A stretch of 64,000 nt of DNA, from the NCBI RefSeq assembly GCF_014901205.1, contig NZ_JACNMU010000006.1, forward strand, positions 186,001 through 250,000. The letters are read 5' to 3'. Below the pieces are notes generated by a model. It was not told the origin of the DNA, ran no database searches, and saw only the letters and a program-made list of their open reading frames with translations. Positions 19,408 through 28,351 of this stretch are shown here, piece after piece. Each line of letters opens with the position of its first letter. Position 1 is the stretch's first letter. The translations under genes and the position numbers were made by a program. Origin of the DNA: Meridianimarinicoccus sp. MJW13. Lineage in GTDB: Bacteria > Pseudomonadota > Alphaproteobacteria > Rhodobacterales > Rhodobacteraceae.

Positions 19408-21816
19408 TTAGTGGGCGCGCGCCGCGACGGTGTCGCCGCCACGTTCCAGCGCCGATTTGGCCGCGGCCTCCTCGGCTTCCTCGTCCCATTCGATGGACTC
19501 GGGCGTGTCCACCAGCGCAAGTTTCAGCACGTCGCGCACATGGCTGACAGGGATGATGTCCAGCCCTTCCTTCACGTTGTCAGGGATCTCGGTCAGATCC
19601 TTGGCGTTTTCTTCCGGGATCAGCACCGTGGTGATGCCACCGCGCAGCGCCGCCAGAAGCTTTTCCTTCAGCCCGCCGATGGCCAGAACATTGCCCCGCA
19701 ACGTAACCTCGCCGGTCATGGCGATGTCCTTGCGCACCGGGATCTGGGTCAGCACCGACACGATCGAGGTTACCATGGCAACCCCTGCCGACGGGCCGTC
19801 CTTGGGCGTCGCCCCTTCCGGCACGTGGACGTGGATGTCGATCTTGTCGAACTTGGTCGGTTTCACCCCGATTTCCGGCGCGATCGACCGCACGAAGCTG
19901 GAGGCCGCGTCGATGGATTCCTTCATCACGTCGCCCAGCTTGCCGGTGGTCTTCATCCGACCCTTGCCCGGCAGGCGCAGCGCCTCGATCGACAACAGAT
20001 CGCCGCCCACGCTGGTCCAGGCCAGCCCGGTGACGACACCGATCTGGTTCTCCTGCTCGGCCAGACCATAGCGGAAGCGTTTCACGCCCAGCATGTCCTC
20101 CAGCGACTCCGGCGTCACCTCGACCTTGTCGGTCTGCTTGCGCACGATCTGGGTCACCGCCTTGCGGGCCAGCTTGGCAATCTCGCGTTCCAGGTTCCGC
20201 ACGCCCGCTTCGCGGGTGTAGGTGCGGATGATCTCGGTCAGCGCCGCATCGGAAATCTCGAACTCGCCCTTGCGCAGGCCGTGGTTCTTGATCTGCTTGT
20301 CGATCAGGTGCTGGCGCGCGATTTCGCGCTTCTCGTCCTCGGTGTAGCCGGCCAGCGGGATGATCTCCATCCGGTCCAGCAGCGGACCCGGCATGTTGTA
20401 GGTGTTCGCCGTGGTCAGGAACATCACGTTCGACAGGTCGTATTCCACCTCAAGATAGTGGTCCGAGAAGGTGCTGTTCTGTTCGGGGTCCAGAACCTCA
20501 AGCATCGCCGAGGCCGGATCGCCACGGAAGTCCTGTCCCATCTTGTCGATCTCGTCGAGCAGGATGAGCGGATTCGTGGTCTTGGCCTTTTTCAGCGCCT
20601 GGATGATCTTGCCGGGCATCGAGCCGATATAGGTCCGGCGGTGGCCGCGGATCTCGGATTCGTCCCGCACGCCGCCCAGCGAGATGCGGATGAATTCGCG
20701 TCCCGTGGCCTTGGCGACCGATTTGCCCAGCGAGGTCTTGCCCACGCCCGGAGGGCCCACAAGGCACAGGATCGGCCCCTTGAGCTTTTTCGAGCGCTGC
20801 TGCACCGCGAGGTATTCGACGATGCGTTCCTTGACCTTCTCAAGACCATAGTGGTCGTCGTCCAGCACGGACTGGGCGCGGTTGAGATCCTTCTTGACCC
20901 GGCTTTTGGTGCCCCACGGGATCGCCAGCATCCAGTCCAGGTAGTTGCGTACGACGGTGGCTTCGGCCGACATCGGGCTCATCTGCTTGAGCTTCTTGAT
21001 CTCGCCTTCGGCCTTTTCACGGGCTTCCTTGGACAGATCGGTTGCGGCGATCTTTTCTTCCAGTTCGGCAATCTCGTTGCTGCCGTCCTCGCCGTCACCC
21101 AACTCCTTCTGAATGGCCTTCATTTGCTCATTCAGATAGTATTCGCGCTGCGTCCGCTCCATCTGGGTCTTGACGCGGGACTTGATCTGCTTCTCGACCT
21201 GAAGCACCGACATTTCGCCCTGGATGTGGCCATAGACCTTCTCCAGACGCGCGGCGATTTCCAGCGTCTCCAGCAGTTCCTGCTTTTGCTCGACCTCGAT
21301 GCCCAGGTGGCCCGACACCAGATCCACCAGCTTGCCCGGCTCGCGGGTTTCCGACACGGCGGCCAGCGCTTCGTCGGGGATGTTCTTGCGGATCTTGGCG
21401 TAGCGTTCGAATTCGTCGCCGACGGACCGGACCAGCGCCTCGACGGCAGCTTCCTCGCCCAGCGATTCCTCAAGCGGCAACACACGGGCTTCGAAGAAGT
21501 CCTCGTTTTCCAGGTATTCGACGATCTCGACGCGCGAACGACCCTCGACCAGCACCTTTACGGTGCCATCGGGCAGCTTCAGCAGTTGCAGGACATTGGC
21601 CAGCACGCCGATGTTGTAGATGCCGTCAGAGGTCGGCTCGTCCACGCTGGCGTCGATCTGGCTGGACAGCAGGATCTGCTTGTCATCCGCCATCACTTCT
21701 TCCAGCGCCTTGACCGACTTCTCGCGCCCGACGAACAGCGGAACGATCATGTGCGGGAAGACAACGATGTCGCGCAGCGGCAGGACGGGATAAGACGGGC
21801 TTATTTGATTTTCCAT
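19408..21816 (-). CDS. lon: ATP-dependent protease La (Lon)
   Basis: An 802-residue cytoplasmic AAA+ serine protease that degrades misfolded and regulatory proteins. The N-terminal LAN substrate domain ([13 protein letters not shown]) is followed by a coiled coil, an AAA+ module with Walker [10 protein letters not shown], and the protease domain. The Ser-Lys dyad is Ser676 (DGPSAGVAM) and Lys719 (GGLKEKLL), 43 residues apart as in E. coli Lon. Length and start match bacterial LonA. A possible heat-shock type promoter lies about 70-100 bp upstream and a strong terminator follows. Confidence 0.98.
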   Translation of the reverse strand: MENQISPSYPVLPLRDIVVFPHMIVPLFVGREKSVKALEEVMADDKQILLSSQIDASVDEPTSDGIYNIGVLANVLQLLKLPDGTVKVLVEGRSRVEIVEYLENEDFFEARVLPLEESLGEEAAVEALVRSVGDEFERYAKIRKNIPDEALAAVSETREPGKLVDLVSGHLGIEVEQKQELLETLEIAARLEKVYGHIQGEMSVLQVEKQIKSRVKTQMERTQREYYLNEQMKAIQKELGDGEDGSNEIAELEEKIAATDLSKEAREKAEGEIKKLKQMSPMSAEATVVRNYLDWMLAIPWGTKSRVKKDLNRAQSVLDDDHYGLEKVKERIVEYLAVQQRSKKLKGPILCLVGPPGVGKTSLGKSVAKATGREFIRISLGGVRDESEIRGHRRTYIGSMPGKIIQALKKAKTTNPLILLDEIDKMGQDFRGDPASAMLEVLDPEQNSTFSDHYLEVEYDLSNVMFLTTANTYNMPGPLLDRMEIIPLAGYTEDEKREIARQHLIDKQIKNHGLRKGEFEISDAALTEIIRTYTREAGVRNLEREIAKLARKAVTQIVRKQTDKVEVTPESLEDMLGVKRFRYGLAEQENQIGVVTGLAWTSVGGDLLSIEALRLPGKGRMKTTGKLGDVMKESIDAASSFVRSIAPEIGVKPTKFDKIDIHVHVPEGATPKDGPSAGVAMVTSIVSVLTQIPVRKDIAMTGEVTLRGNVLAIGGLKEKLLAALRGGITTVLIPEENAKDLTEIPDNVKEGLDIIPVSHVRDVLKLALVDTPESIEWDEEAEEAAAKSALERGGDTVAARAH

Positions 21817-21884
21817 GACATATCCTTAGTGGCAGCAGGTCCCGGCCCCGTTACGGCAACCGAAACCTCTCCGATCAGACGGTT

Positions 21885-21913
21885 TAGGTGGGGTTTCCGC
21901 GCCCGTCTGTCAA
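21885..21913 (-). promoter_or_regulatory. Possible RpoH-type promoter of lon
   Basis: Minus-strand TTGACA (21908-21913), a 17-base spacer ending in a C-run, and CACCTA (21885-21890) resemble alphaproteobacterial sigma-32 promoters (CTTGAC, then CCTATNT-like). Lon is a classical heat-shock gene, but the match is by eye only. Confidence 0.35.
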
Positions 21914-22020
21914 CTCTTGGGTTCTGACTTGACCGTGACTGTGGCCCGCATTTCGGGCAAGGGCAAGGCGATCTGACTACATCTTGCCCTGGTGTGCCGA
22001 AATGCGAAGGGTGGCTTCGT

Positions 22021-22521
22021 TCAGTTGCTCAACGTCTCGGCAACCTGGTCCAGGGCGGCCGAAAGTCCGCTCAGCGGGATGCTTGTCGCAACCGGGGTGT
22101 CGGCTTCGGCGGCGAAGAAGCTGATGTCCAGCGCCGGCAGGATCGACATGTTCTGCACATCGTCCAGCGCCACGCGGTCCAGCACCACGCAGCCTTCGGC
22201 AAGGCAGGTGGAGAAGGCATAGTCGCGCTGAATCGGTCCGGCCATCAGCGTCAGCGGCTTCTGCACCGCTGTTCCCAGTGGCACGAACAGCGCCATCTGG
22301 GCAAAGCTGGCCTCGGCGGCCAGGGCGAAGGTCAAGGTGGCGAAGCGGCTGTTGCCGGTCGGTTCCATCATCGAGCGCGAGATCACGCAGCCCCGGTCAT
22401 CGCAGGCCACGGACCAGTCGGATTCAACCAGTTCCAGCGGGGCGTCTTCAGCCGCCAGCGGCATGGCACTGCACATCAGCGCGGCGGTCAGGATCGGGGT
22501 CAGCTTCAAGGTGATCTCCAT
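22021..22521 (-). CDS. Invasion-associated locus B (IalB) family periplasmic protein
   Basis: The ATG at 22521 gives 166 residues with a signal peptide (about 1-23, ending AAE) and a single IalB-like domain. Family marks are WSVACDDRGCVISR with a cysteine pair near the N-terminus, and AFSTCLAEGCVV with a second pair; the pairs probably form disulfides. Name and homology come from a Bartonella invasion locus, but in free-living alphaproteobacteria the role is unknown, so no virulence function is implied. The upstream extension to 22593 lacks signal-peptide features and is unlikely. Confidence 0.82.
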   Translation of the reverse strand: MEITLKLTPILTAALMCSAMPLAAEDAPLELVESDWSVACDDRGCVISRSMMEPTGNSRFATLTFALAAEASFAQMALFVPLGTAVQKPLTLMAGPIQRDYAFSTCLAEGCVVLDRVALDDVQNMSILPALDISFFAAEADTPVATSIPLSGLSAALDQVAETLSN

Positions 22522-22605
22522 CTTGGGTTGCGCAAGCTTCCCAGACTGGGCCGGTGAAGGAAAGGGATTTCGCCGCACCGACCCGGTTCGCAAGACGCCG
22601 CCCGG

Positions 22606-23736
22606 TTACAGGCGCGGGATGTCACCTTCGGCGCGCTGCGCATGAAAGGCGTCCTGAAAGGCGGCAAAACGGCCTTCGGCAATGGCATCACGAATGCCCT
22701 GCATCAACTCCTGGTAATAGTGCAGGTTGTGCCAGGTCAGCAGCATCGAACTGATGATCTCCTGACTGCGGAACACATGGTGCAGATAGGCGCGCGAGTA
22801 GTTGCGGCAGGCCGGGCAGCCGCAGGCTTCGTCCAGGGGGCGCGGATCGTCCTGGTGGCGGGCGTTCTTGATGTTGACCACGCCGTGCCGGGTGAACACC
22901 TGCCCGGTGCGGCCCGAGCGCGACGGCAGCACGCAGTCGAACATGTCGATGCCGCGCGCCACCGCACCCACGATATCATCTGGCTTGCCCACTCCCATCA
23001 GGTAGCGTGGCTTGTCGGTGGGCAGCATGTCGGGCGCATAGTCGAGAACGCCGAACATGGCCTCCTGCCCCTCGCCCACGGCCAGACCGCCGACCGCATA
23101 GCCTTCGAAACCGATGGCACGCAGCGCCTCGGCGCTTTCGCCGCGCAGGTCCTGCTCAAGCCCGCCCTGCTGGATGCCGAACAAGGCGTGTCCCGGACGA
23201 CCCCCGAAAGCCTCGCGCGACCGTTCGGCCCACCGCATCGACAGCCGCATCGAACTGGCGATGCGGTCGCGGTCAGCGGGCAGTGCCGGACATTCGTCGA
23301 AGCACATCACGATGTCGGAGCCCAGCAGCCGCTGGATCTCCATCGAGCGTTCGGGAGTCAGCCAGTGTTCCGACCCGTCGATGTGGGATTTGAAGCGCAC
23401 GCCCTCTTCGGACATCTTGCGCAGGTCCGACAGGCTCATCACCTGAAACCCGCCGCTGTCGGTCAGGATCGGCCGGTCCCAGTTCATGAACTTGTGCAGC
23501 CCACCCAGCCGGTCGATGCGTTCCGCCGTGGGGCGCAGCATCAGGTGATAGGTGTTGCCCAGCAGGATATCGGCCCCGGTGGCGCGCACGGACTCGGGCA
23601 TCATCGCCTTGACGGTGGCGGCGGTGCCCACGGGCATGAAGGCGGGCGTGCGGATTTCACCACGCGGCGTGTCGACGACGCCGGTGCGTGCCCGCCCGTC
23701 GGTGGCATTCAGGGAGAAGGAGAAGCTTTTGGTCAT
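22606..23736 (-). CDS. tgt: Queuine tRNA-ribosyltransferase
   Basis: A 376-residue enzyme that swaps guanine-34 for preQ1 in tRNAs with GUN anticodons (Asp, Asn, His, Tyr). Visible marks are the substrate-binding [10 protein letters not shown], the catalytic region [18 protein letters not shown], and the C-terminal zinc site [16 protein letters not shown]. The start at 23736 gives the usual N-terminus ([15 protein letters not shown]); the extension to 23892 is spurious. Two of its tRNA-Asp substrates are encoded about 5 kb away. Confidence 0.97.
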   Translation of the reverse strand: MTKSFSFSLNATDGRARTGVVDTPRGEIRTPAFMPVGTAATVKAMMPESVRATGADILLGNTYHLMLRPTAERIDRLGGLHKFMNWDRPILTDSGGFQVMSLSDLRKMSEEGVRFKSHIDGSEHWLTPERSMEIQRLLGSDIVMCFDECPALPADRDRIASSMRLSMRWAERSREAFGGRPGHALFGIQQGGLEQDLRGESAEALRAIGFEGYAVGGLAVGEGQEAMFGVLDYAPDMLPTDKPRYLMGVGKPDDIVGAVARGIDMFDCVLPSRSGRTGQVFTRHGVVNIKNARHQDDPRPLDEACGCPACRNYSRAYLHHVFRSQEIISSMLLTWHNLHYYQELMQGIRDAIAEGRFAAFQDAFHAQRAEGDIPRL

Positions 23737-23921
23737 GGGATCATCGCTAGGGGCTTTGCCCGCGCCAGTAAAGCAAGGGCCGCAGGTTGACCACAGTTCT
23801 TGCACCTTGCGCGATAAGGGGCATAGTCGCGACGAACCCGTTGCCATGGCACCAACTTCGTGCCCATACACGCAGCGCGCCACCGGCGACACCTTCCAGA
23901 CGCAACAAGGGCTCTTCCAAC

Positions 23922-25343
23922 ATGGACACTCCGAACGCTGCCTCCGAACCGTTCCAACTGGGCTGGGAGGAATGGGCGAGCCTGCCGCAACTGGGATTGC
24001 CGGCCCTGAAGGTCAAGGTCGACACCGGGGCGCGGACCTCGGCGCTGCACGCCTATGACATCGAATCCTTTGGCAGCGCCGCCAGCCCCAAGGTGCGCTT
24101 CACCATCCACCCGATTCCGGACCGCGACGATGTGTTGATCCACTGCTCGGCCCCGGTGGTGGACCGGCGCGAGGTTACCTCGTCGAACGGCGAATCCGAG
24201 TGGCGTTACGTGATCCGTACCAGTATCCGCATGGGCGATCGGGAATGGCCCATCGACGTGTCGCTGACCGACCGGGGCAACATGGCCTACCGGATGCTTC
24301 TGGGCCGCACCGCGCTGGCCGAGGACATGCTGGTTATGCCGCAGCAAAGCTTCTGCCAGCCGGAACTGGGCTATGAATCCTACCATTCGGTGGCCGTCAA
24401 ACAGGATGCCCCGCGCCGCAGCCTGCGCATCGCCGTGCTCAGCCGCGAGGCGCACAACTACTCGACCCGGCGTCTTGTCGAGGAAGGCGAGGCGCGCGGC
24501 CATGTGGTCGAGGTTATCGACACCACCCGCTGCTACATGGCGATCAACCAACTGTCGCCCGAGGTCTATTACGACGGCACGCGCCTGCCCCGCTATGACG
24601 CGGTGATCCCGCGCATCGGCGCGTCGATCACCTCGTACGGTACCGCCGTGGTGCGCCAGTTCGAAACCATCGGCACCTATTGCGTGAACCCGTCCGACGG
24701 CATCACCGCCTCGCGCGACAAGCTGCACGCGCATCAGATTCTGGCACGGCAACGCATCGGCATGCCGGCGACGGCCTTTGCCGCCTCACCGAAGGACACC
24801 GGCAACCTGATCGGCCTGGCCGGAAACGCACCGCTGATCGTCAAGCTGCTGGAAAGCACGCAGGGCAAGGGCGTGGTGCTGGCCGAAACCCGCAAGGCCG
24901 CCGAGTCGGTGATCGACGCCTTCCGCGGTCTGAAGGCCAGCTTCCTGGTGCAACAATTCGTGAAGGAAGCGGCGGGCGAGGATATTCGTTGCCTGGTGAT
25001 CGCAGGCAAGGTCGTGGCGGCCATGAAACGCTCGGCCGCAGAAGGGGAGTTCCGGTCCAACCTGCATCGCGGCGGGCACTCCAGCCCGGTGCGCATCACC
25101 AAGCAGGAACGCGACGCCGCCGTGCGCGCAGCCAAGGCTTTCGGGCTGAACCTGTCGGGCGTGGATCTGCTGCGGTCCTCCACCGGGCCGAAGGTGCTTG
25201 AGGTCAACTCCTCCCCCGGTCTGGAGGGCATCGAGAAATCCAGCGGCAAGAACGTCGCCGGGTTGCTGTATGATGCCATCGAAAAGAAGGCCCGTCCGGT
25301 GCCTGCGCGCCGCCGCGCTGCGGCAAAACCCAAGGCCACCTAG
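23922..25343 (+). CDS. Fusion of a retropepsin-like (COG4067, RimB-type) domain with a RimK-type ATP-grasp ligase
   Basis: A 473-residue two-domain protein. The N-terminal 150 residues match the putative Zn/aspartic protease family COG4067, with [13 protein letters not shown] (Asp34-Thr-Gly-Ala37) like a pepsin active-site loop. From about residue 165 a RimK ATP-grasp domain follows ([50 protein letters not shown]). RimK relatives add glutamate to protein or small-molecule carboxylates. In many genomes the two domains are separate neighbours, so the fusion supports a joint role, perhaps adding and removing a tail. The substrate is unknown. A basic Lys/Arg/Ala tail ends the protein. It is divergent from tgt. 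Confidence 0.88.
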   Translation: MDTPNAASEPFQLGWEEWASLPQLGLPALKVKVDTGARTSALHAYDIESFGSAASPKVRFTIHPIPDRDDVLIHCSAPVVDRREVTSSNGESEWRYVIRTSIRMGDREWPIDVSLTDRGNMAYRMLLGRTALAEDMLVMPQQSFCQPELGYESYHSVAVKQDAPRRSLRIAVLSREAHNYSTRRLVEEGEARGHVVEVIDTTRCYMAINQLSPEVYYDGTRLPRYDAVIPRIGASITSYGTAVVRQFETIGTYCVNPSDGITASRDKLHAHQILARQRIGMPATAFAASPKDTGNLIGLAGNAPLIVKLLESTQGKGVVLAETRKAAESVIDAFRGLKASFLVQQFVKEAAGEDIRCLVIAGKVVAAMKRSAAEGEFRSNLHRGGHSSPVRITKQERDAAVRAAKAFGLNLSGVDLLRSSTGPKVLEVNSSPGLEGIEKSSGKNVAGLLYDAIEKKARPVPARRRAAAKPKAT

Positions 25344-25395
25344 ACGCGCCCGCTCTGCCGACATATATTCCCATGTGAAATAGTAAGGGATCACC

Positions 25396-25767
25396 ATGTC
25401 AGCTCAGGACACAAGCGCGGCGCCCATGGAAGGCGCGCCGCTCATCAAGCCCTCTTCCACCGACCATCCGTTGTACGACACGGTGGTCGAAGCCTGCCGC
25501 ACGGTCTTTGACCCGGAAATTCCCGTCAACATCTATGACCTCGGCCTTGTCTACACGATCGAGATCGGCACCGAAGGCGATGTCGAGGTCATGATGACCC
25601 TGACCGCGCCCGGCTGCCCGGTGGCCGGTGAAATGCCCGGCTGGCTGGCCGAGGCGATCGAGCCCCTGCCCGGCGTCAAGACGGTCAACGTCGAACTGAC
25701 CTGGGAACCGCCCTGGGGCATGGACATGATGTCGGACGAGGCGCGGCTGGAACTGGGCTTCATGTAG
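25396..25767 (+). CDS. sufT: SufT-like DUF59 (MIP18) Fe-S assembly factor
   Basis: A 123-residue protein: about 20 disordered residues, then a DUF59/MIP18 domain with DPEIPVNIYDLGLVY and the TLTAPGCPVAGEMP loop that carries the reactive, possibly cluster-binding cysteine. SufT-type proteins help mature Fe-S enzymes. It sits 73 bp before an A-type Fe-S carrier gene, supporting a shared job. The rest of a suf operon is not in this window. Confidence 0.9.
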   Translation: MSAQDTSAAPMEGAPLIKPSSTDHPLYDTVVEACRTVFDPEIPVNIYDLGLVYTIEIGTEGDVEVMMTLTAPGCPVAGEMPGWLAEAIEPLPGVKTVNVELTWEPPWGMDMMSDEARLELGFM

Positions 25768-25840
25768 GCGCCAGCCCGGCACATCTTGAGAATCCTGCAT
25801 CCAGCCCTTAGGTTTAAAGGGCAATCACAAGGATCGATCC

Positions 25841-26206
25841 ATGTTCGGCATTCCCGGAAAACAGGCCGTCTCGCTGACCCCGGCGGCGGCCAGCCAGATC
25901 AGGAAACTGATGGCCAAGGATGGCACCACGGGCTTGCGCCTGGGGGTGAAGAAGGGCGGCTGCGCGGGCATGGAATACACGCTGGACTACGTGTCCGAGA
26001 TCGACCCGCATGACGAGGTGGTGGAACAGGACGGCGCGCGGGTGATGATCGCCCCGATGGCGCAGATGTTCCTGTTCGGCACCGAGATCGACTATGAGGT
26101 TTCGCTGCTGGAATCGGGCTTCAAGTTCCGCAATCCCAACGTGGTGGATGCCTGTGGCTGCGGCGAGTCGATCAAGTTCGACGAAAGCCTCGGCGCGGGC
26201 GGATAG
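25841..26206 (+). CDS. A-type iron-sulfur carrier (HesB/IscA/SufA family)
   Basis: A 121-residue protein with the three conserved cysteines of A-type carriers: Cys41 (GGCAGM) and Cys105/Cys107 (ACGCGES). These proteins hold and pass Fe-S clusters to apo-enzymes such as IspG, which is also encoded in this window. Whether it is SufA, ErpA or IscA cannot be settled by eye; the neighbouring sufT favours SufA. It is followed after 88 bp by tpiA on the same strand. Confidence 0.93.
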   Translation: MFGIPGKQAVSLTPAAASQIRKLMAKDGTTGLRLGVKKGGCAGMEYTLDYVSEIDPHDEVVEQDGARVMIAPMAQMFLFGTEIDYEVSLLESGFKFRNPNVVDACGCGESIKFDESLGAGG

Positions 26207-26294
26207 CGGCGCTGCGGCAAGATGCTGGGCCCCGCGCCCTTGCCTTCCGTCCACGGCTTTCCCTTAATCGCGCCAAAATCTGAAAGGGAGAGCC

Positions 26295-27041
26295 ATGCCT
26301 CGCAAACTTGCAGCCGGTAACTGGAAAATGAACGGCGGTTCCGCGGAACTGTCCGAAATCGCGGCCCTGGCCCTGGCCCATCCGGCGCCCGGCTGCGATG
26401 TGTTGATCTGCCCGCCCGCCACGCTGATCTCGCGCATGGCCGAGGCTGCCCGTGGCAGCGCCATCGCCGTTGGCGGACAGGATTGCCACGGTGCGCTGAA
26501 CGGCGCGCACACCGGCGATATCTCGGCACCGATGTTGCTGGACGCCGGCGCCAGCCACGTGATCCTCGGCCATTCCGAGCGGCGGCAGGATCACGGCGAA
26601 ACCGATGCCACCGTGCGGATCAAGACCACCACCGCCGTCACCGAAGGGCTGATCGCCGTGGTCTGTATCGGCGAAACCCTGAGCGAGCGTGAAGCGGGCC
26701 AGACGTTGGAGGTGATCGGCACGCAGATGGACGGCTCCCTGCCCGACAGCACCACCGCCGCGACCATCGTTGTCGCCTATGAACCAGTCTGGGCCATCGG
26801 TACCGGGCTGACGCCGACGCTGGATCAGATCGCCGAGGTGCACGACTTCATACGCGCCCGCCTGAGCGAGCGGTTCGGCACCGAGGTCGCAGAGGGCATT
26901 CGCCTGCTCTATGGCGGTTCGGTCAAACCTTCCAACGCCGCCGAGATCTTTGCCGTGTCCAACGTCGATGGCGCGCTGGTGGGCGGTGCCTCGCTGAAAG
27001 CCGATGACTTCGGCCAGATCATCGCCGCACTGGACAGCTGA
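26295..27041 (+). CDS. tpiA: Triosephosphate isomerase
   Basis: A 248-residue TIM barrel that interconverts dihydroxyacetone phosphate and glyceraldehyde-3-phosphate. Catalytic Lys lies in AGNWKMN (Lys11), the electrophilic His in LGHSERR, the base Glu in [11 protein letters not shown] with the flexible loop 6 following, and the phosphate-binding LYGGSVKP near the end. Length is normal. The ATG at 26295 follows AAAGGGAGAG. A double hairpin terminator follows and faces sodB from the other side. Confidence 0.98.
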   Translation: MPRKLAAGNWKMNGGSAELSEIAALALAHPAPGCDVLICPPATLISRMAEAARGSAIAVGGQDCHGALNGAHTGDISAPMLLDAGASHVILGHSERRQDHGETDATVRIKTTTAVTEGLIAVVCIGETLSEREAGQTLEVIGTQMDGSLPDSTTAATIVVAYEPVWAIGTGLTPTLDQIAEVHDFIRARLSERFGTEVAEGIRLLYGGSVKPSNAAEIFAVSNVDGALVGGASLKADDFGQIIAALDS

Positions 27042-27047
27042 CAGCAA

Positions 27048-27107
27048 AACGGGGCCCCGCAGGACCCCGTTCGTATTTCCGACGCCCGCCGTTTTGGCGG
27101 GCGTTTT
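27048..27107. terminator. Tandem hairpins between tpiA and sodB (convergent)
   Basis: The first hairpin is AACGGGG at 27048 with CCCCGTT at 27065. The second has nine-base arms (ACGCCCGCC at 27082, GGCGGGCGT at 27096) followed by TTT on the plus strand. The pair probably ends tpiA and also insulates sodB, whose stop is 10 bp further on. Confidence 0.8.
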
Positions 27108-27116
27108 CATGAATGC

Positions 27117-27719
27117 TCAGCCCAGACGGGAAGCGACGTTTTCCCAGTTCACCAGGTTGTCGAGGAAGTTCGACAGATAGACCGGGCGCTTGTTGCGGAA
27201 GTCGATGTAATAGGAATGCTCCCACACGTCGCAGCCCAGCAGCGCGGTCTGGCCGAAGCACAGCGGGTTCACGCCGTTCTCGGTCTTGGTGACCTTCAGG
27301 CCGCCGTCAGTGTCCTTGACCAGCCAGCACCAGCCCGAGCCGAACTGGCCTGCGCCCGCAGCGGCGAACTGCGATTTGAACTCGTCGACCGAACCGAAGC
27401 TGTCGACGATAGCCTTTTCCAGCTCGCCGGGCATGGCGGTCTTGCCCGGACCCATCATTTCCCAGAACTGGACGTGGTTCCAATGCTGCGAGGCGTTGTT
27501 GAAAATGCCGTTCTGGGCAACAGCGCCGGCCGCGTAGGTGCCGGTGATGATGTCCTCGACCGATTTGCCTTCCCACTCGGTGCCGGCAATCAGCTTGTTG
27601 CCGTTGTCGACATAGGCCTTGTGGTGCAGGTCGTGGTGAAACTCCAGCGTCTCCTGCGACATGCCGAATTCGGCAAGAGCGTCATGGGCGTAAGGAAGAT
27701 CGGGAAGTTCGAATGCCAT
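27117..27719 (-). CDS. sodB: Iron (Fe-type) superoxide dismutase
   Basis: A 200-residue cytoplasmic enzyme that dismutates superoxide. Metal ligands are His28 (FHHDLHHKAY), His82 (SQHWNH), Asp164 and His168 (DVWEHSYY). Gln78 in FNNASQHW is at the place typical of Fe-SODs, and the Mn-type glycine/glutamine pattern is absent, so iron is the likely metal. It is the next gene downstream of the sarcosine oxidase operon (H2O2-producing), about 95 bp away, probably with its own promoter. Confidence 0.95.
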   Translation of the reverse strand: MAFELPDLPYAHDALAEFGMSQETLEFHHDLHHKAYVDNGNKLIAGTEWEGKSVEDIITGTYAAGAVAQNGIFNNASQHWNHVQFWEMMGPGKTAMPGELEKAIVDSFGSVDEFKSQFAAAGAGQFGSGWCWLVKDTDGGLKVTKTENGVNPLCFGQTALLGCDVWEHSYYIDFRNKRPVYLSNFLDNLVNWENVASRLG

Positions 27720-27814
27720 GGGAAACCCCTGTTGTGGTGGTTGCGATTACCTCGACACATGAAGGACGGGGCTGACCAAGGTCAACCCCGCATACAGGTT
27801 TTTCCCTTCGCAAT

Positions 27815-28351
27815 TCAGGGCAGAACGATGCCCTGCGTGTGCCGCGCCGCCCGGGTAAGAACGTTGCGGGCATAGCCGGCCACCGACCGGAAACAGACCA
27901 GATCGAAATCGGCGCCGTTTTCGGTCCAGAAGGCCGCCGGGATCTGCGCCAGACGGGTGCGGCGCAACTCGGCCGGGGCGATGCGGGCCATGTCCACCGG
28001 GCAGAGCTTGGCCAGCGCGACCCGCGCCCCCGGCCCGGCGATGCGGAAGCGGGCGCGCATGTCGTCGACCCGCAGCACCAGCGCGTGCTGGCCGGACAGG
28101 GCCGCGTCCAGACGCAGGGCCAGATCGGCGCTGGCGGTGGCCTCGCAGAACACCAGCAGTTCATCAGGCGACATCCAGCCCACCTGCCCGACTGTACACG
28201 GCACGATCTGCCGGGTGCCGGGCACGCTGATCCCGCAGCCGGTCAGCACCTCGGCAAAAGCCGCGTCCGCAAGGCTGCCACGCAACAAGATCATGCCGCC
28301 GGGCGGCAGGTCGGTGACCGTTGTCTCGGGGGTTTCCAGCAGATCAGGCAT
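27815..28351 (-). CDS. soxG: Sarcosine oxidase, gamma subunit
   Basis: A 178-residue subunit of heterotetrameric sarcosine oxidase. It matches the SoxG/GcvT-like fold with LRGSLADAAFAEVL, GWMSPDELLVF and RVDDMRARFRIAGPGARVALAKLCPVD. The start overlaps the soxA stop by eight bases, so it is translationally coupled and is the last gene of the operon. SoxG has no cofactor of its own and contacts the folate-binding part of the alpha subunit. Confidence 0.92.
   Translation of the reverse strand: MPDLLETPETTVTDLPPGGMILLRGSLADAAFAEVLTGCGISVPGTRQIVPCTVGQVGWMSPDELLVFCEATASADLALRLDAALSGQHALVLRVDDMRARFRIAGPGARVALAKLCPVDMARIAPAELRRTRLAQIPAAFWTENGADFDLVCFRSVAGYARNVLTRAARHTQGIVLP

Noticed and set aside
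19258-21927. An 889-codon open frame on the plus strand opposite lon
   Set aside because: It is the complement of a complete, well-conserved lon gene. The His/Gln/Arg/Leu-rich composition is typical of antisense frames in high-GC DNA, and no domain is recognisable.
27769-27791. A hairpin between soxG and sodB as terminator
   Set aside because: The stem has a mismatch and no T run follows on the minus strand.
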